Of a DNA stretch of 64,000 nucleotides, positions 27,681 to 35,170 are shown one piece after another; the first letter of the stretch is position 1; each line of letters begins with the position of its first letter. This DNA comes from Leifsonia tongyongensis (GTDB lineage Bacteria > Actinomycetota > Actinomycetes > Actinomycetales > Microbacteriaceae), in NCBI RefSeq assembly GCF_010686705.1, contig NZ_JAAGWY010000001.1, positions 310,001 through 374,000 of the forward strand, read 5' to 3'. A model generated the notes under the pieces. That model was given only the letters and a program-made list of their open reading frames with translations, was not told the DNA's origin and searched no databases. Position numbers and translations under genes: made by a program.

Positions 27681-28958
27681 TCAACCTTCCCTCGGCACCG
27701 CCACTTCGGGCAGGCGCGGTAGTTCCCTGACCGCACGTGCCGCAATAACCCATATAGCGGAAGTAAGAACTCCTAACGCGGAGATCGTTAGAACGGCGCC
27801 GGTGGGAAGGAAGAACGTCAGGACTCCGGCAAGCGCGGCTCCAACCGGGTCAATGCCCCACGTGAGAACCCGACTTGCCGCAGAGACCCTCCCGAGAGTC
27901 CGTTCCGGAACGAGCACTTGTTTGAGCGTCTCTGTGCCGGTGATGTTGATCATGACGCAGGATGCCCAGAACCCGAGCGAAAGGCCAAGGAGCGCGACAT
28001 TCAAAAATGGTTGGCTGGGGGCAAGAAGAAGCATTCCGAGGCCGGCGAACGCCGGTAACGCGAACGTCACGGTTAGGACGGCGATCGGTCGGAACCGATT
28101 CCACATACGCGGCGCAATGCTCATGGTGGCGAGGCCCAATAGGCCCCCGAGTGCACCCGCTATTCCAATTTCTGCCGGGGACATAGTTCCGGACCGCAGC
28201 GCATGGGTGATGTAGATCGCTTGGATGGCCGTGGTGAAGAGGTTGAAGTGCGCGATCGACAGGTTCACCGGCCATATGACCGGGTTGAGGTAGAGCTGAC
28301 AGAACCCCGAACTTAGAGAGCGGGCGTAGCTCCTGACCGTGAGCCGTGCGGCTCGCTCGGGGGCAGCCTCGCGGATGCGACTCAGGGTGATTGCGGATGC
28401 GAGGTAGCTGACGGCATCGGCAATGAAGAGTGCGAGTGGCGAGAATACGTGCAAAAGGATTCCCGCCGTTGCTCCGGCACCAATATCCCCGGCCGAGCGG
28501 ATTCCCGAGACCCAGGTGTTTGCGCTGGGTAGTGTCGAGCGCGGGGTGATTCCGAGAAGCAGTGCCGAGAACGCACTGTCGTACAGACCGGTCAGCCCCG
28601 AGATGAGGCCGGCCGCGATTACGAGTGCGAGCAACGACAGGCTGTGCATGAGGAAAAGAGCTGCAACTGCCGCGAGTAAGACTGCGCGCAGCAAAGACAT
28701 GAGTGACATGAATCGTGTTCGTCGGCTTCTGTCTGTCCACGGCCCGAGAAGTCCGAGGAAGACCAGAGTGCCGAGTCCGGCTGCCGTGTTGATCCACGCC
28801 ACGTCCGCGGCAGACGCGTGCAGTGTCTGCAACGCGACGATGGGCATGGCGAACAGGGTCAACTGACTGCCGAAAAACGAGATCGCTTCACTCCACCACA
28901 ACCGGGCGAAATCGCGGGTCCACAGCACTTCTGGCGGCCCGACGATCGGCTCCGTCAT
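27681..28958 (-). CDS. MFS exporter of the island operon
   Basis: A 425-residue major facilitator protein with 11-12 hydrophobic segments. The first loop 'LGPWTDRSRRTRFMSL' is the MFS motif between helices 2 and 3, and the N-terminus 'FARLWWSEAISFFGSQLT' is typical of the macrolide/tetracycline-like drug-proton antiporter branch (MFS_3). Last gene of the peptide operon, overlapping the JmjC-like gene by four bases. In microcin C operons an MFS protein (MccC) exports the product and protects the producer; the same role is inferred here. Confidence 0.85.
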   Translation of the reverse strand: MTEPIVGPPEVLWTRDFARLWWSEAISFFGSQLTLFAMPIVALQTLHASAADVAWINTAAGLGTLVFLGLLGPWTDRSRRTRFMSLMSLLRAVLLAAVAALFLMHSLSLLALVIAAGLISGLTGLYDSAFSALLLGITPRSTLPSANTWVSGIRSAGDIGAGATAGILLHVFSPLALFIADAVSYLASAITLSRIREAAPERAARLTVRSYARSLSSGFCQLYLNPVIWPVNLSIAHFNLFTTAIQAIYITHALRSGTMSPAEIGIAGALGGLLGLATMSIAPRMWNRFRPIAVLTVTFALPAFAGLGMLLLAPSQPFLNVALLGLSLGFWASCVMINITGTETLKQVLVPERTLGRVSAASRVLTWGIDPVGAALAGVLTFFLPTGAVLTISALGVLTSAIWVIAARAVRELPRLPEVAVPREG

Positions 28959-30073
28959 GCGGGAACCGCAGCCGAGACCCTGACCGCCCCCCGCCCAATG
29001 AGGTGGAACAGGATCTCCCTGAGTTCGTCGTCCGCCGAATCGATCAGAACAGAGTTGTAGACCGCGAGCCTTTCCGACAGATAGCCAGTTGCCGGCCCCA
29101 CCTTCATTGTGAAGTCGGGGAACTCAAGGACGTATCCATCCTCGATCCTGCTGACCTTCAGTTCGGTTCGTAGGGATACGTTAAGTGACCGAGCAGCGAG
29201 GCTGTCCCACGAACCGAACGGCAGCTCGCATGTGATGTCATCGTGCGCGGAGCGTAACCTGTCAATCGGGCTCGATTCAAACGTACGAAGAATGTCCGCC
29301 GCGGACAGCTCCCCATCGGCGTTCCACGGCTGAAGTCGGTTGAGCGAGGGTGACGAGGCTGCGAGGGCAATCAGGGATTGGTTCAAAATGTCACGAACTC
29401 GGGGGCGTTCGACGGAAAACGTGATGTGGGTAGAAAGGTTGTGTTGGGCTGTCGCAACACGCGGGGTCCCGGCTGGCATGTAGAACATGTCGCCGGGCTG
29501 TAGTAGACGAGGAGCGATCTGCTGCATTTGATCGTTAAATGGAAACCCGCTGGCAGTCGCAACTTCCTGTCGTTGCGCCAAGTCGATGATCCAACTCTTG
29601 GTGCCAGACGTTTGGACGACGAAGACGTCTTCCTCGTCTGTGTGGGGGCTGAGACCTTGTCGTCCCGGCCCTGTTACGTAGGCGGTGGCGGTAGCAGGCA
29701 ACCTCAGCGAGTCTGTCAACGTGTCACAGATTTCTCGGACAGGCGTCGAGAGGTATTCAAGTGAGTCGACCGTGATCGTTGCCCCTCGCGTGAGCCATTT
29801 CGCAACCTGTTCTGCATCGATTCCGTCTTGGACGTTCTGCGTACCAACTCGGCGAGGCGTTGTGAACTCTCTCTCTGGCACAGCCTTGCCCCCTAGAGCA
29901 ACTCGTACTTGCGGGTGCCGGACCACCAATGGATTGCTCAGGAACGACCCCAGGCGGGCTGGGGAGATCAAACCGTGTGCGGCTGTCGCCGGGATGGAGC
30001 CTTCGGTGAACTGTTCGGAAGCTCGTTCCGCTGCCAGCGAGACGATCTTTTCGGCTATTTGTGATGGATTCAT
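28955..30073 (-). CDS. JmjC/cupin-like protein with altered metal site
   Basis: A 372-residue protein of the ROXA/cupin_4-like JmjC fold. HTDEEDVFVVQ (His144, Asp146) followed by GTKSWIIDL matches the HxD half of the Fe(II)/2-oxoglutarate site. The second half reads 'GDMFYMPAGTPRVATAQ', where family members have His after the PxG-x-x turn; here that position is Arg205, with His211 and His216 nearby. It may hydroxylate a peptide or protein using a shifted ligand, or be a non-catalytic binder. Overlaps both neighbours by four bases, so it is an integral member of the operon. Confidence 0.75.
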   Translation of the reverse strand: MNPSQIAEKIVSLAAERASEQFTEGSIPATAAHGLISPARLGSFLSNPLVVRHPQVRVALGGKAVPEREFTTPRRVGTQNVQDGIDAEQVAKWLTRGATITVDSLEYLSTPVREICDTLTDSLRLPATATAYVTGPGRQGLSPHTDEEDVFVVQTSGTKSWIIDLAQRQEVATASGFPFNDQMQQIAPRLLQPGDMFYMPAGTPRVATAQHNLSTHITFSVERPRVRDILNQSLIALAASSPSLNRLQPWNADGELSAADILRTFESSPIDRLRSAHDDITCELPFGSWDSLAARSLNVSLRTELKVSRIEDGYVLEFPDFTMKVGPATGYLSERLAVYNSVLIDSADDELREILFHLIGRGAVRVSAAVPA

Positions 30074-31332
30074 GTGCTGCAGTTTCCCTTTGTCAGTTGT
30101 TTGAAGTCGAACCAGCCGCTACGCGGCATGTTGATTGGACTTCTTGAACGAAAACGCGGACGCAGGCGCCCGATCACGCGTCTGCGGAGCGTCTGATCGA
30201 GCGAAATCTCCGCAGCACGAGCGCACTCTCGGCGGGCCGTGTCTGATTCCATTTCCCACAAACTCGAAGCGACTTCTTTGAGTGCGTCGGGCGCCGGGAT
30301 GGACCCTCGCGCGATAAGCAGGCTCTCGACTTGGAGACCGAGTGTGTCCGGAAACTGCGTGGCGTGGATCTGCAATGAGAAGCCAGCCTTAGGTGGGCCG
30401 GCAAGCATCGTTGAATACGAAACTGGCGTAGGCACGAGACGTTTGTCTGAGGCTCTCGCCAGCTGAACGGCCGTCTCGCGATTCGGGGGAAACTCGGTGT
30501 AGAACAAGGGCCAGCGTCCAGCCGGCAAGGTTGACTTCTCGGCGTTCTTCCCCGGTGTGAATGGATATGAGGAGAATCGCGACACCGTTGGCTCGATTCC
30601 GGCGGGGGCGTTACGATCAAGCCCTATCGAGTCAAGGATGCGGTTGGCCGCCTCCTGCGGCACTCCTGGTCCCGCAGCCAGGATGACGAACATATCTAGC
30701 CCGGGCGTGGCCAGGAACGGGCCGGGGTCGTCCTGATCCCAAAACTTTGGTGGGACACCAATACCCCACCCGATGTCGAGCGTGCCGGATAAGAATCGGC
30801 GACGCCCTTCAGCTCGCGAGCTGGTCGTGACGAGCTCTATCACATCCGAGTTGCCATCACGGGGGACGAGAGTGGCTCGATTTTCCCTGACCCATGACAG
30901 TGCGTAAGCCCCAGATGAGTGTTTGCGCCGTCGTGGCGCAAGTGTTGGGTTCGCGAGCGCACGATCCAGAATTGCGATGCGCTGTCGCGTCGTCACCTTC
31001 AGTGTGCGACCGTCCAACACGTCGCACCTTTTGATGAGGGCCGCGATCCACGACCCTCGCGGCTGCTGCGCAATCCTAAACAACCTTTTAGCGACATCGT
31101 CTGCCGTTACAGGGTCCCCAGTGCCCCAGGTGGCGTCGTCCGCAAGCCGAAACACCCAAGCTCGATCATCAATCTTGTCGTGTACGGAGAGCAGGTCGGG
31201 CACCAGTGACAATGCATCCTCCCTGAAGAGTGGACGATGCAGTTGTCGATCGAGAAGATGACCGGTGAACTCTCGCGATGAAAGATAGGTTGAGGGCCGA
31301 GTGTCGATTTCGATTGCGATTGTTTGCGTCAT
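30070..31332 (-). CDS. Cytoplasmic family-5 peptide-binding-protein homologue
   Basis: A 420-residue protein resembling the SBP_bac_5 (DppA/OppA/YejA) fold: 'RAWVFRLADDATWGTGDPV' followed by TADDVAKRLF is the family motif, and later blocks fit weakly. It begins MTQTIAIEIDTRPSTYLS, with no signal peptide, lipobox or membrane segment, and is shorter than exported relatives (about 500-540). It is thus expected in the cytoplasm. A role in holding or presenting the precursor peptide, or in immunity by sequestering the product, is inferred. Overlaps the ThiF-like gene by four bases. Confidence 0.72.
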   Translation of the reverse strand: MTQTIAIEIDTRPSTYLSSREFTGHLLDRQLHRPLFREDALSLVPDLLSVHDKIDDRAWVFRLADDATWGTGDPVTADDVAKRLFRIAQQPRGSWIAALIKRCDVLDGRTLKVTTRQRIAILDRALANPTLAPRRRKHSSGAYALSWVRENRATLVPRDGNSDVIELVTTSSRAEGRRRFLSGTLDIGWGIGVPPKFWDQDDPGPFLATPGLDMFVILAAGPGVPQEAANRILDSIGLDRNAPAGIEPTVSRFSSYPFTPGKNAEKSTLPAGRWPLFYTEFPPNRETAVQLARASDKRLVPTPVSYSTMLAGPPKAGFSLQIHATQFPDTLGLQVESLLIARGSIPAPDALKEVASSLWEMESDTARRECARAAEISLDQTLRRRVIGRLRPRFRSRSPINMPRSGWFDFKQLTKGNCST

Positions 31333-32288
31333 AGTTGCACCTGATCGACCCGCGTTGAGGTCGGGGCGCCATCGGGCGAACGCAGAATTACGAGCGGCCT
31401 CTGAAAGTCCACCCGCCCGGTAATCCCAGCGATGTGGTGCAGAATTTGGTCCGCCGCGATCGTCGCGGGGATTGTGTTCGATGGACCGTGTGATGCAAGA
31501 AATGGTGCCCTGGGTATCGCAGGATTAACCCGGAGCGCCTCCCGAGGGCTGTTCGAGCTAACGCTCGGATCGAACACCTGGGAGACCAACGACCTGTCGA
31601 GACCCACCGTCGCCAGGACCGCAGGCACACCAGCGGCCCAAGCAGAATCGAGAATCTGCATGGATGAGTCAATGGAAGGTCTATCTACCGCCGCGAGGAC
31701 AAAATCAACTCCACGGAACAAGAGCCTTCGTTGGTCGGACGATTCGGGGTTCCAGCTCTCTGCCAGTACGGAAACATCCCCGCAGCTCTCTCGTTTTGTC
31801 ACATACAGTCGCGCTTCTTCAACCTTGAGAGCGCCCACGGCGCTAGCCGAGTAGATGAATTGACGATTCAGGTTTGACGCGTCGACAATGTCTGCATCGA
31901 GCAGCCGAAAGTTGCACACGCCCGCGCCAACTAGGTGCTGCAGCGCAACGCTGCCGACGCCCCCGACGCCGGCAATCGCCACCGTTGCCGCGCGGAGCCT
32001 TGAGACCGCCGATCCCGCATCGTCAGTGAAAGCCCGCCAATACTGCACCTGCCGGTCTTGGCCTGGCGAGGGAGAGATCGCAACAGGCCGAAGCGCGCCG
32101 CGACTGACCAGTTCATTTCGCAAATCTTCTAGATCTGGCTGTGCGCCGTGGCGCCATCCCTGAAGAAGTTCGAGCACCATTGCCAATTGGCCCGGAAGTA
32201 GCTTTATCGAAAGTGTCGACGTCTCTGAGCTCAGAACGAGCGGATTGTGGCCTCTTATGGACCATGCCGGATTGAGTGAAAGTTCCAT
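31329..32288 (-). CDS. ThiF/MccB-like adenylating enzyme
   Basis: A 319-residue E1-like enzyme that should activate a peptide C-terminus with ATP. Start chosen at the ATG after GAGGAAATC. The first 90 residues form a small domain that could be a peptide-binding RRE-like 'clamp', as in MccB. The Rossmann core has AIAGVGGVGS (104-113), LLDADIVD, and NLNRQ (139-143). Only two cysteines (125, 169) occur, so the tetracysteine zinc site of E. coli MccB is absent. It follows the putative precursor gene and a hairpin. Whether it makes a peptidyl-adenylate, a peptidyl-nucleotide or a cyclised product cannot be told from sequence. Confidence 0.82.
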   Translation of the reverse strand: MELSLNPAWSIRGHNPLVLSSETSTLSIKLLPGQLAMVLELLQGWRHGAQPDLEDLRNELVSRGALRPVAISPSPGQDRQVQYWRAFTDDAGSAVSRLRAATVAIAGVGGVGSVALQHLVGAGVCNFRLLDADIVDASNLNRQFIYSASAVGALKVEEARLYVTKRESCGDVSVLAESWNPESSDQRRLLFRGVDFVLAAVDRPSIDSSMQILDSAWAAGVPAVLATVGLDRSLVSQVFDPSVSSNSPREALRVNPAIPRAPFLASHGPSNTIPATIAADQILHHIAGITGRVDFQRPLVILRSPDGAPTSTRVDQVQL

Positions 32289-32300
32289 GATTTCCTCAAG

Positions 32301-32330
32301 ATGGGGTGCGCGGAGTACCGCGCACCCCAT
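32301..32330 (-). promoter_or_regulatory. Strong hairpin between precursor and ThiF-like genes
   Basis: A perfect 13-bp stem (ATGGGGTGCGCGG and its complement) with a 4-base loop lies between the peptide stop and the ThiF-like start. On the minus strand no T-run follows, so it is more likely an attenuator or 3' stabiliser that raises peptide mRNA over enzyme mRNA than a full terminator. An intercistronic hairpin in this place is also known between mccA and mccB. Confidence 0.75.
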
Positions 32331-32347
32331 TGATTCGCGGCTAGCTA

Positions 32348-32419
32348 CTAGCTGCGGTGGACAATGAGCGTGTCGATGTCGATCGACGCTTCTTCGATCT
32401 CAAACGAAGTGGTCTCCAT
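32348..32419 (-). CDS. Putative 23-residue precursor peptide
   Basis: Found by hand; too short for an ordinary gene call. The ATG (32417-32419) is preceded by GGGAGGTGA six bases away, the strongest ribosome binding site in the region, and the frame ends in TAG TAG. The peptide starts METTSFEIEE and ends TLIVHRS: strongly acidic (six Asp/Glu), no Cys, Lys or Trp, C-terminal His-Arg-Ser. An acidic leader followed by a short basic end is typical of RiPP precursors. It is the first gene of the operon and is separated by a hairpin from the adenylating enzyme. Known MccB substrates end in Asn, so the chemistry would differ. Confidence 0.7.
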   Translation of the reverse strand: METTSFEIEEASIDIDTLIVHRS

Positions 32420-32420
32420 G

Positions 32421-32483
32421 GTTCACCTCCCTTTCCGAAATGCGCTGTTGCCTGCTTGACCACAGCGGGGTCTATAGGTGAAC
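32421..32483 (-). promoter_or_regulatory. Leader region with complement to the ribosome binding site
   Basis: GTTCACCT at 32421-32428 (the complement of the Shine-Dalgarno region) is repeated in inverted form as AGGTGAAC at 32476-32483. On the minus-strand transcript these 8 bases could pair and hide the ribosome binding site, if transcription starts upstream of 32483. A TATAGA-like box at about 32470-32475 is an alternative reading in which the upstream arm lies in the promoter spacer instead. Confidence 0.35.
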
Positions 32484-32968
32484 TGGTTACAGGACTCGCG
32501 GAGACGATCTGAACCACCTAATGCCCAATCTCCTTGTCGAGGGGCCAGTTCTTGGTATCCCGGACTATGCGTCCATCTCCGTGCCGCTCATAACGAGAGA
32601 CGCATATTGCAGCGATCCATTACGCCAAGTGGTCGTCGTTTATGTTCGCTACCAACGTTTGATGTGCGATCTCCACGGCCCCCACCTGAATAGGCAACTA
32701 TGCGCAGAGTCGTGTCGAGGTGATTGTCGTTCGTCGTACAAGTGCCCGGTTAGCCGGTAATAGCCGACCTTGCTGAGACAGGTTCCCGCGGTCTTTTGCG
32801 AACCGATACTCACACTGCTGGACCGAATCTATTCGGCCTGCTCTTCGGGTGTCAGCCACGGTTCCGTATTTAGAGCTAGCGGGCTGATCACGATGGCTGG
32901 ACCCTACAGGGGCGCCTGACCGACAATCGACCTAAGCGCCCAAGGTTAACGCTCAAGCAGTCGCATAG
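32484..32968. other. Island end without recognisable genes
   Basis: About 485 bases of reduced GC with no supported ORF. It should hold the promoter of the minus-strand peptide operon. On the minus strand at 32829-32870 a short frame reads NTEPWLTPEEQAE before a stop, which resembles the start of excisionase or helix-turn-helix proteins and could be a relic of mobility genes; this is weak. Confidence 0.4.
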
Positions 32969-32993
32969 CGTCACGTCGTGACCGGCTGGCTCC
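32969..32993. repeat. Right direct repeat of the island (25 bp)
   Basis: Identical to 27601-27625, the 3' end of pntB and following bases. Here it no longer ends a gene. The shared TTCAGGAACTT block follows 15 bases later and leads into GGCGCCC and the end of the DUF6457-like gene, which suggests that the ancestral pntB end was joined directly to this flank. Confidence 0.8.
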
Positions 32994-33026
32994 CGCATCC
33001 GTTCTTAATTCAGGAACTTCGGCGCC

Positions 33027-33281
33027 CTACTCAGTACCCTCGTCCGGCCAGGCAGCCGCGAAGGCGCGCCCGCGCTCGAGGATCGCGGCCTGCTCGCCCG
33101 CATCCGCCTTCGCCAACCCGGCGGCGTAGCCCGCGACGTACGCCGAGAGGGGCGCCGCCGGTCGCTGGACCGCGTGTGCGGCGTCCCGCGCGAGGTCGAG
33201 GATCGCGGGGATCAGGTCGGGCGGGATGCGGCAGTCGAGCTCCTCAGCGAGCGCCGCCAGCCAGTCTTCCAGCGAGGTCAT
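33027..33281 (-). CDS. DUF6457-like small protein of the molybdenum cofactor locus
   Basis: 84 residues starting MTSLEDWLAALAEELDC at an ATG with AGGA seven bases upstream. It is helical and Ala-rich with 'APLSAYVAGYAAGLAK' and a short acidic end. Proteins of this type (I believe DUF6457) occur next to or fused with MobA in actinobacteria, as here beside a MobA-MoeA gene. The biochemical role is unknown, a molybdenum cofactor function is inferred from context. Confidence 0.75.
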   Translation of the reverse strand: MTSLEDWLAALAEELDCRIPPDLIPAILDLARDAAHAVQRPAAPLSAYVAGYAAGLAKADAGEQAAILERGRAFAAAWPDEGTE

Positions 33282-33316
33282 GGCAGATCCTTTCGGCGTT
33301 GGCGGGGGTTGCGGGG

Positions 33317-35164
33317 TCACGGCCGGCTCCAGGCGAGGGGAAGAGCCGGCAGCCGGTCCTCCTGCGATGCGCCCCCCTGCGGCAGGATGGCGACAGTGTC
33401 GGCCAGGGCGAGGCCCCGCACCATCCCGGAGTCCGCCCACCCTGTCGGCTTCGCGCGCCCATCGGGGCCGAAGGCGCATGGCACGAGGAGCGACCCTTGT
33501 CGCGGATTCGGGATGTCAGCAGCGAGCCGGATCAGCGGAAGCCGCGTGAGGGGACGACCCAGCATTCCCTCCACCATCGGGCCCAGCAGCACGAGGGCGG
33601 CCAGCATCGCTGCGAGCGGGTTCCCCGGCAGGCAGATCGCGACCGTCCCTCGCTGGAGCACCGCAACCAGCGCCGGTCTGCCGGGCCGCATGGCGATTCC
33701 ATCGATCACGACGCGGACGCCCATCGACTCCAGAACGCCACGGGTGTGATCGGCGGTGCCTATGGAGGTCCCGCCGGTGACGATGATGAGGTCGCCCGCG
33801 CTCCGCTCGATGGCCGCGCGGATGTCCGCAGTCTGGTCGCGCACCTGCCCGACACTGCCGCTGCGAGCGCCCGCACCTTCGATCAGCGGGACGAGCTGCG
33901 GCGTGAGGGCATCCCGGATCCGCCCGGCGCCCGAAGCGCCCGAGGCTACCAGCTCATCGCCGACCACGACGAGGTCGACCGTCGGCGGCACCCGCACCGG
34001 CAGGTCGTCGCAGCCACAGGCTGCCGCGAACCCGAGCCTCGGTGGCGTGAGGACTTCGCCGCGATGCAACACGACCTCCCCCACCGCGGCTTCCTCTCCC
34101 GCGGGGCGGATGTGGTGCCCCTCACGCGGGTCGCCCAGCCCCGGTCGCAGGGAGAGCTCCCACTCGCCGGCGCCGGTCCCAACAGGCGCGACGACCCCAT
34201 CCTCGGAGCGCACCACGGCCCACGTGCCCGCAGGCACTTCCGCGCCGGTCATGATCGGGGATGCGCATCCCGGCTCCAGAGACCGGTGCCGCACATCGTC
34301 ACCCGCGTGGATCGGCTCGCCCAGGCGCCACGGCCAGTTACCGGCCACCGCCCATCCGTCCATCGCCGAGTTGGCGAACGCGGGAACCGGCGACGGCGAG
34401 GTCACGTCGTCGGCGAGGGTGAGCCCCGCGGCAGCTGCGAGCCCGGCGCGGTGTACGGACGCGGGACGGGCGGCGCCGAGTTCGTGGGCCAGGAGTCGCG
34501 CATCCGCGATCGACGGCGCCTGCGCCGGTGCCGTCACGGATGCGGTCGCGGGGGCCGTCGCCGGAAGCTCGATCCCCAGCGCCTGAGCCTGCTCAGGCGT
34601 ATCAACGTCGGCTGACGCGTATCCGTCATCCGGGAGCTCCACAAGGCTCAACGGCTCGAGAAGCCGTTTCATCGAGATGTTCGCCACATCGCCGATGCCG
34701 TCGCGCGAAGCCCGCAGCGCGGACACCCGATAGAGGCCGACCAGCAATTGCCGCCGGGACTCCTGGTCGATCGGCACCACTCCGTCGGCGTCCGGATGCC
34801 GCTCAGCGCCCGCCAGGAGCGCCCCCGTCAGCTCGGCGGAACGCACGACGTCGCAGGCGAGCACGAACACCCACGTCGCCGTCGAACCCGCTTCGGCGAG
34901 CGCGTCGACCCCGGCCATCACCGCGCTGGCGGGACCGGAGAACATCGGCTCCTCCCTGACTACGCGGACACCTGAGGGCACGGCCGCGGTGGCCGGATCG
35001 CCCACGACGACGCGATGGGATGCAGATGCGGCCGCTGCGAGAGCGCGCTCGATCAACGTGCGTCCTTCGTACACGAGCGCACCCTTGTCGCGACCGCCCA
35101 GGCGCACTGCCCGGCCACCGGCGAGGATGATCGCATCCACATCGGCCGTTGTGAAGGTTGGCAA
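33317..35164 (-). CDS. MobA-MoeA fusion: molybdenum cofactor guanylyltransferase and molybdopterin molybdotransferase
   Basis: 615 residues with two enzymes in one chain. Residues about 1-205 are MobA-like ('AIILAGGRAVRLGGRDKG', 'VLACDVVRS'), which attaches GMP to the cofactor. Residues about 215-615 are MoeA-like ('PVPAFANSAMDGWAV', 'IMTGAEVPAG', 'IIVTGGTSIGTADHTRG', 'AICLPGNPLAAM'), which inserts molybdate. The second aspartate-rich MobA block is short but the fold order is intact. It lies just downstream of the formate-dehydrogenase-like gene on the same strand (six bases apart), so it probably matures that enzyme's bis-MGD cofactor. Confidence 0.93.
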   Translation of the reverse strand: MPTFTTADVDAIILAGGRAVRLGGRDKGALVYEGRTLIERALAAAASASHRVVVGDPATAAVPSGVRVVREEPMFSGPASAVMAGVDALAEAGSTATWVFVLACDVVRSAELTGALLAGAERHPDADGVVPIDQESRRQLLVGLYRVSALRASRDGIGDVANISMKRLLEPLSLVELPDDGYASADVDTPEQAQALGIELPATAPATASVTAPAQAPSIADARLLAHELGAARPASVHRAGLAAAAGLTLADDVTSPSPVPAFANSAMDGWAVAGNWPWRLGEPIHAGDDVRHRSLEPGCASPIMTGAEVPAGTWAVVRSEDGVVAPVGTGAGEWELSLRPGLGDPREGHHIRPAGEEAAVGEVVLHRGEVLTPPRLGFAAACGCDDLPVRVPPTVDLVVVGDELVASGASGAGRIRDALTPQLVPLIEGAGARSGSVGQVRDQTADIRAAIERSAGDLIIVTGGTSIGTADHTRGVLESMGVRVVIDGIAMRPGRPALVAVLQRGTVAICLPGNPLAAMLAALVLLGPMVEGMLGRPLTRLPLIRLAADIPNPRQGSLLVPCAFGPDGRAKPTGWADSGMVRGLALADTVAILPQGGASQEDRLPALPLAWSRP

Positions 35165-35170
35165 CCCGCC

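Larger units (their letters stand above)
27614..32968. mobile_element. Lower-GC island with a putative modified-peptide operon
   Basis: The segment between the two direct repeats is visibly less GC-rich than its neighbours, uses more A/T-ending codons, and holds five coupled minus-strand genes unrelated to the flanking transhydrogenase and molybdenum genes. I find no integrase or transposase in it, so it may have moved by homologous or borrowed site-specific recombination. The boundaries are inferred from the repeats. Confidence 0.6.

Noticed and set aside
32301-32330. Classical Rho-independent terminator in the island
   Set aside because: The stem is strong, but no T-run follows on the minus strand and the next gene's binding site starts at once, so it is called a hairpin or attenuator.
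32829-32870. Excisionase relic reading NTEPWLTPEEQAE
   Set aside because: Only 13 residues before a stop and no start signal; too short to claim, noted only in the island-end entry.
34528-34959. Plus-strand small ORFs over the MobA domain
   Set aside because: Arg/Pro-rich shadow frames of the MobA-MoeA gene.
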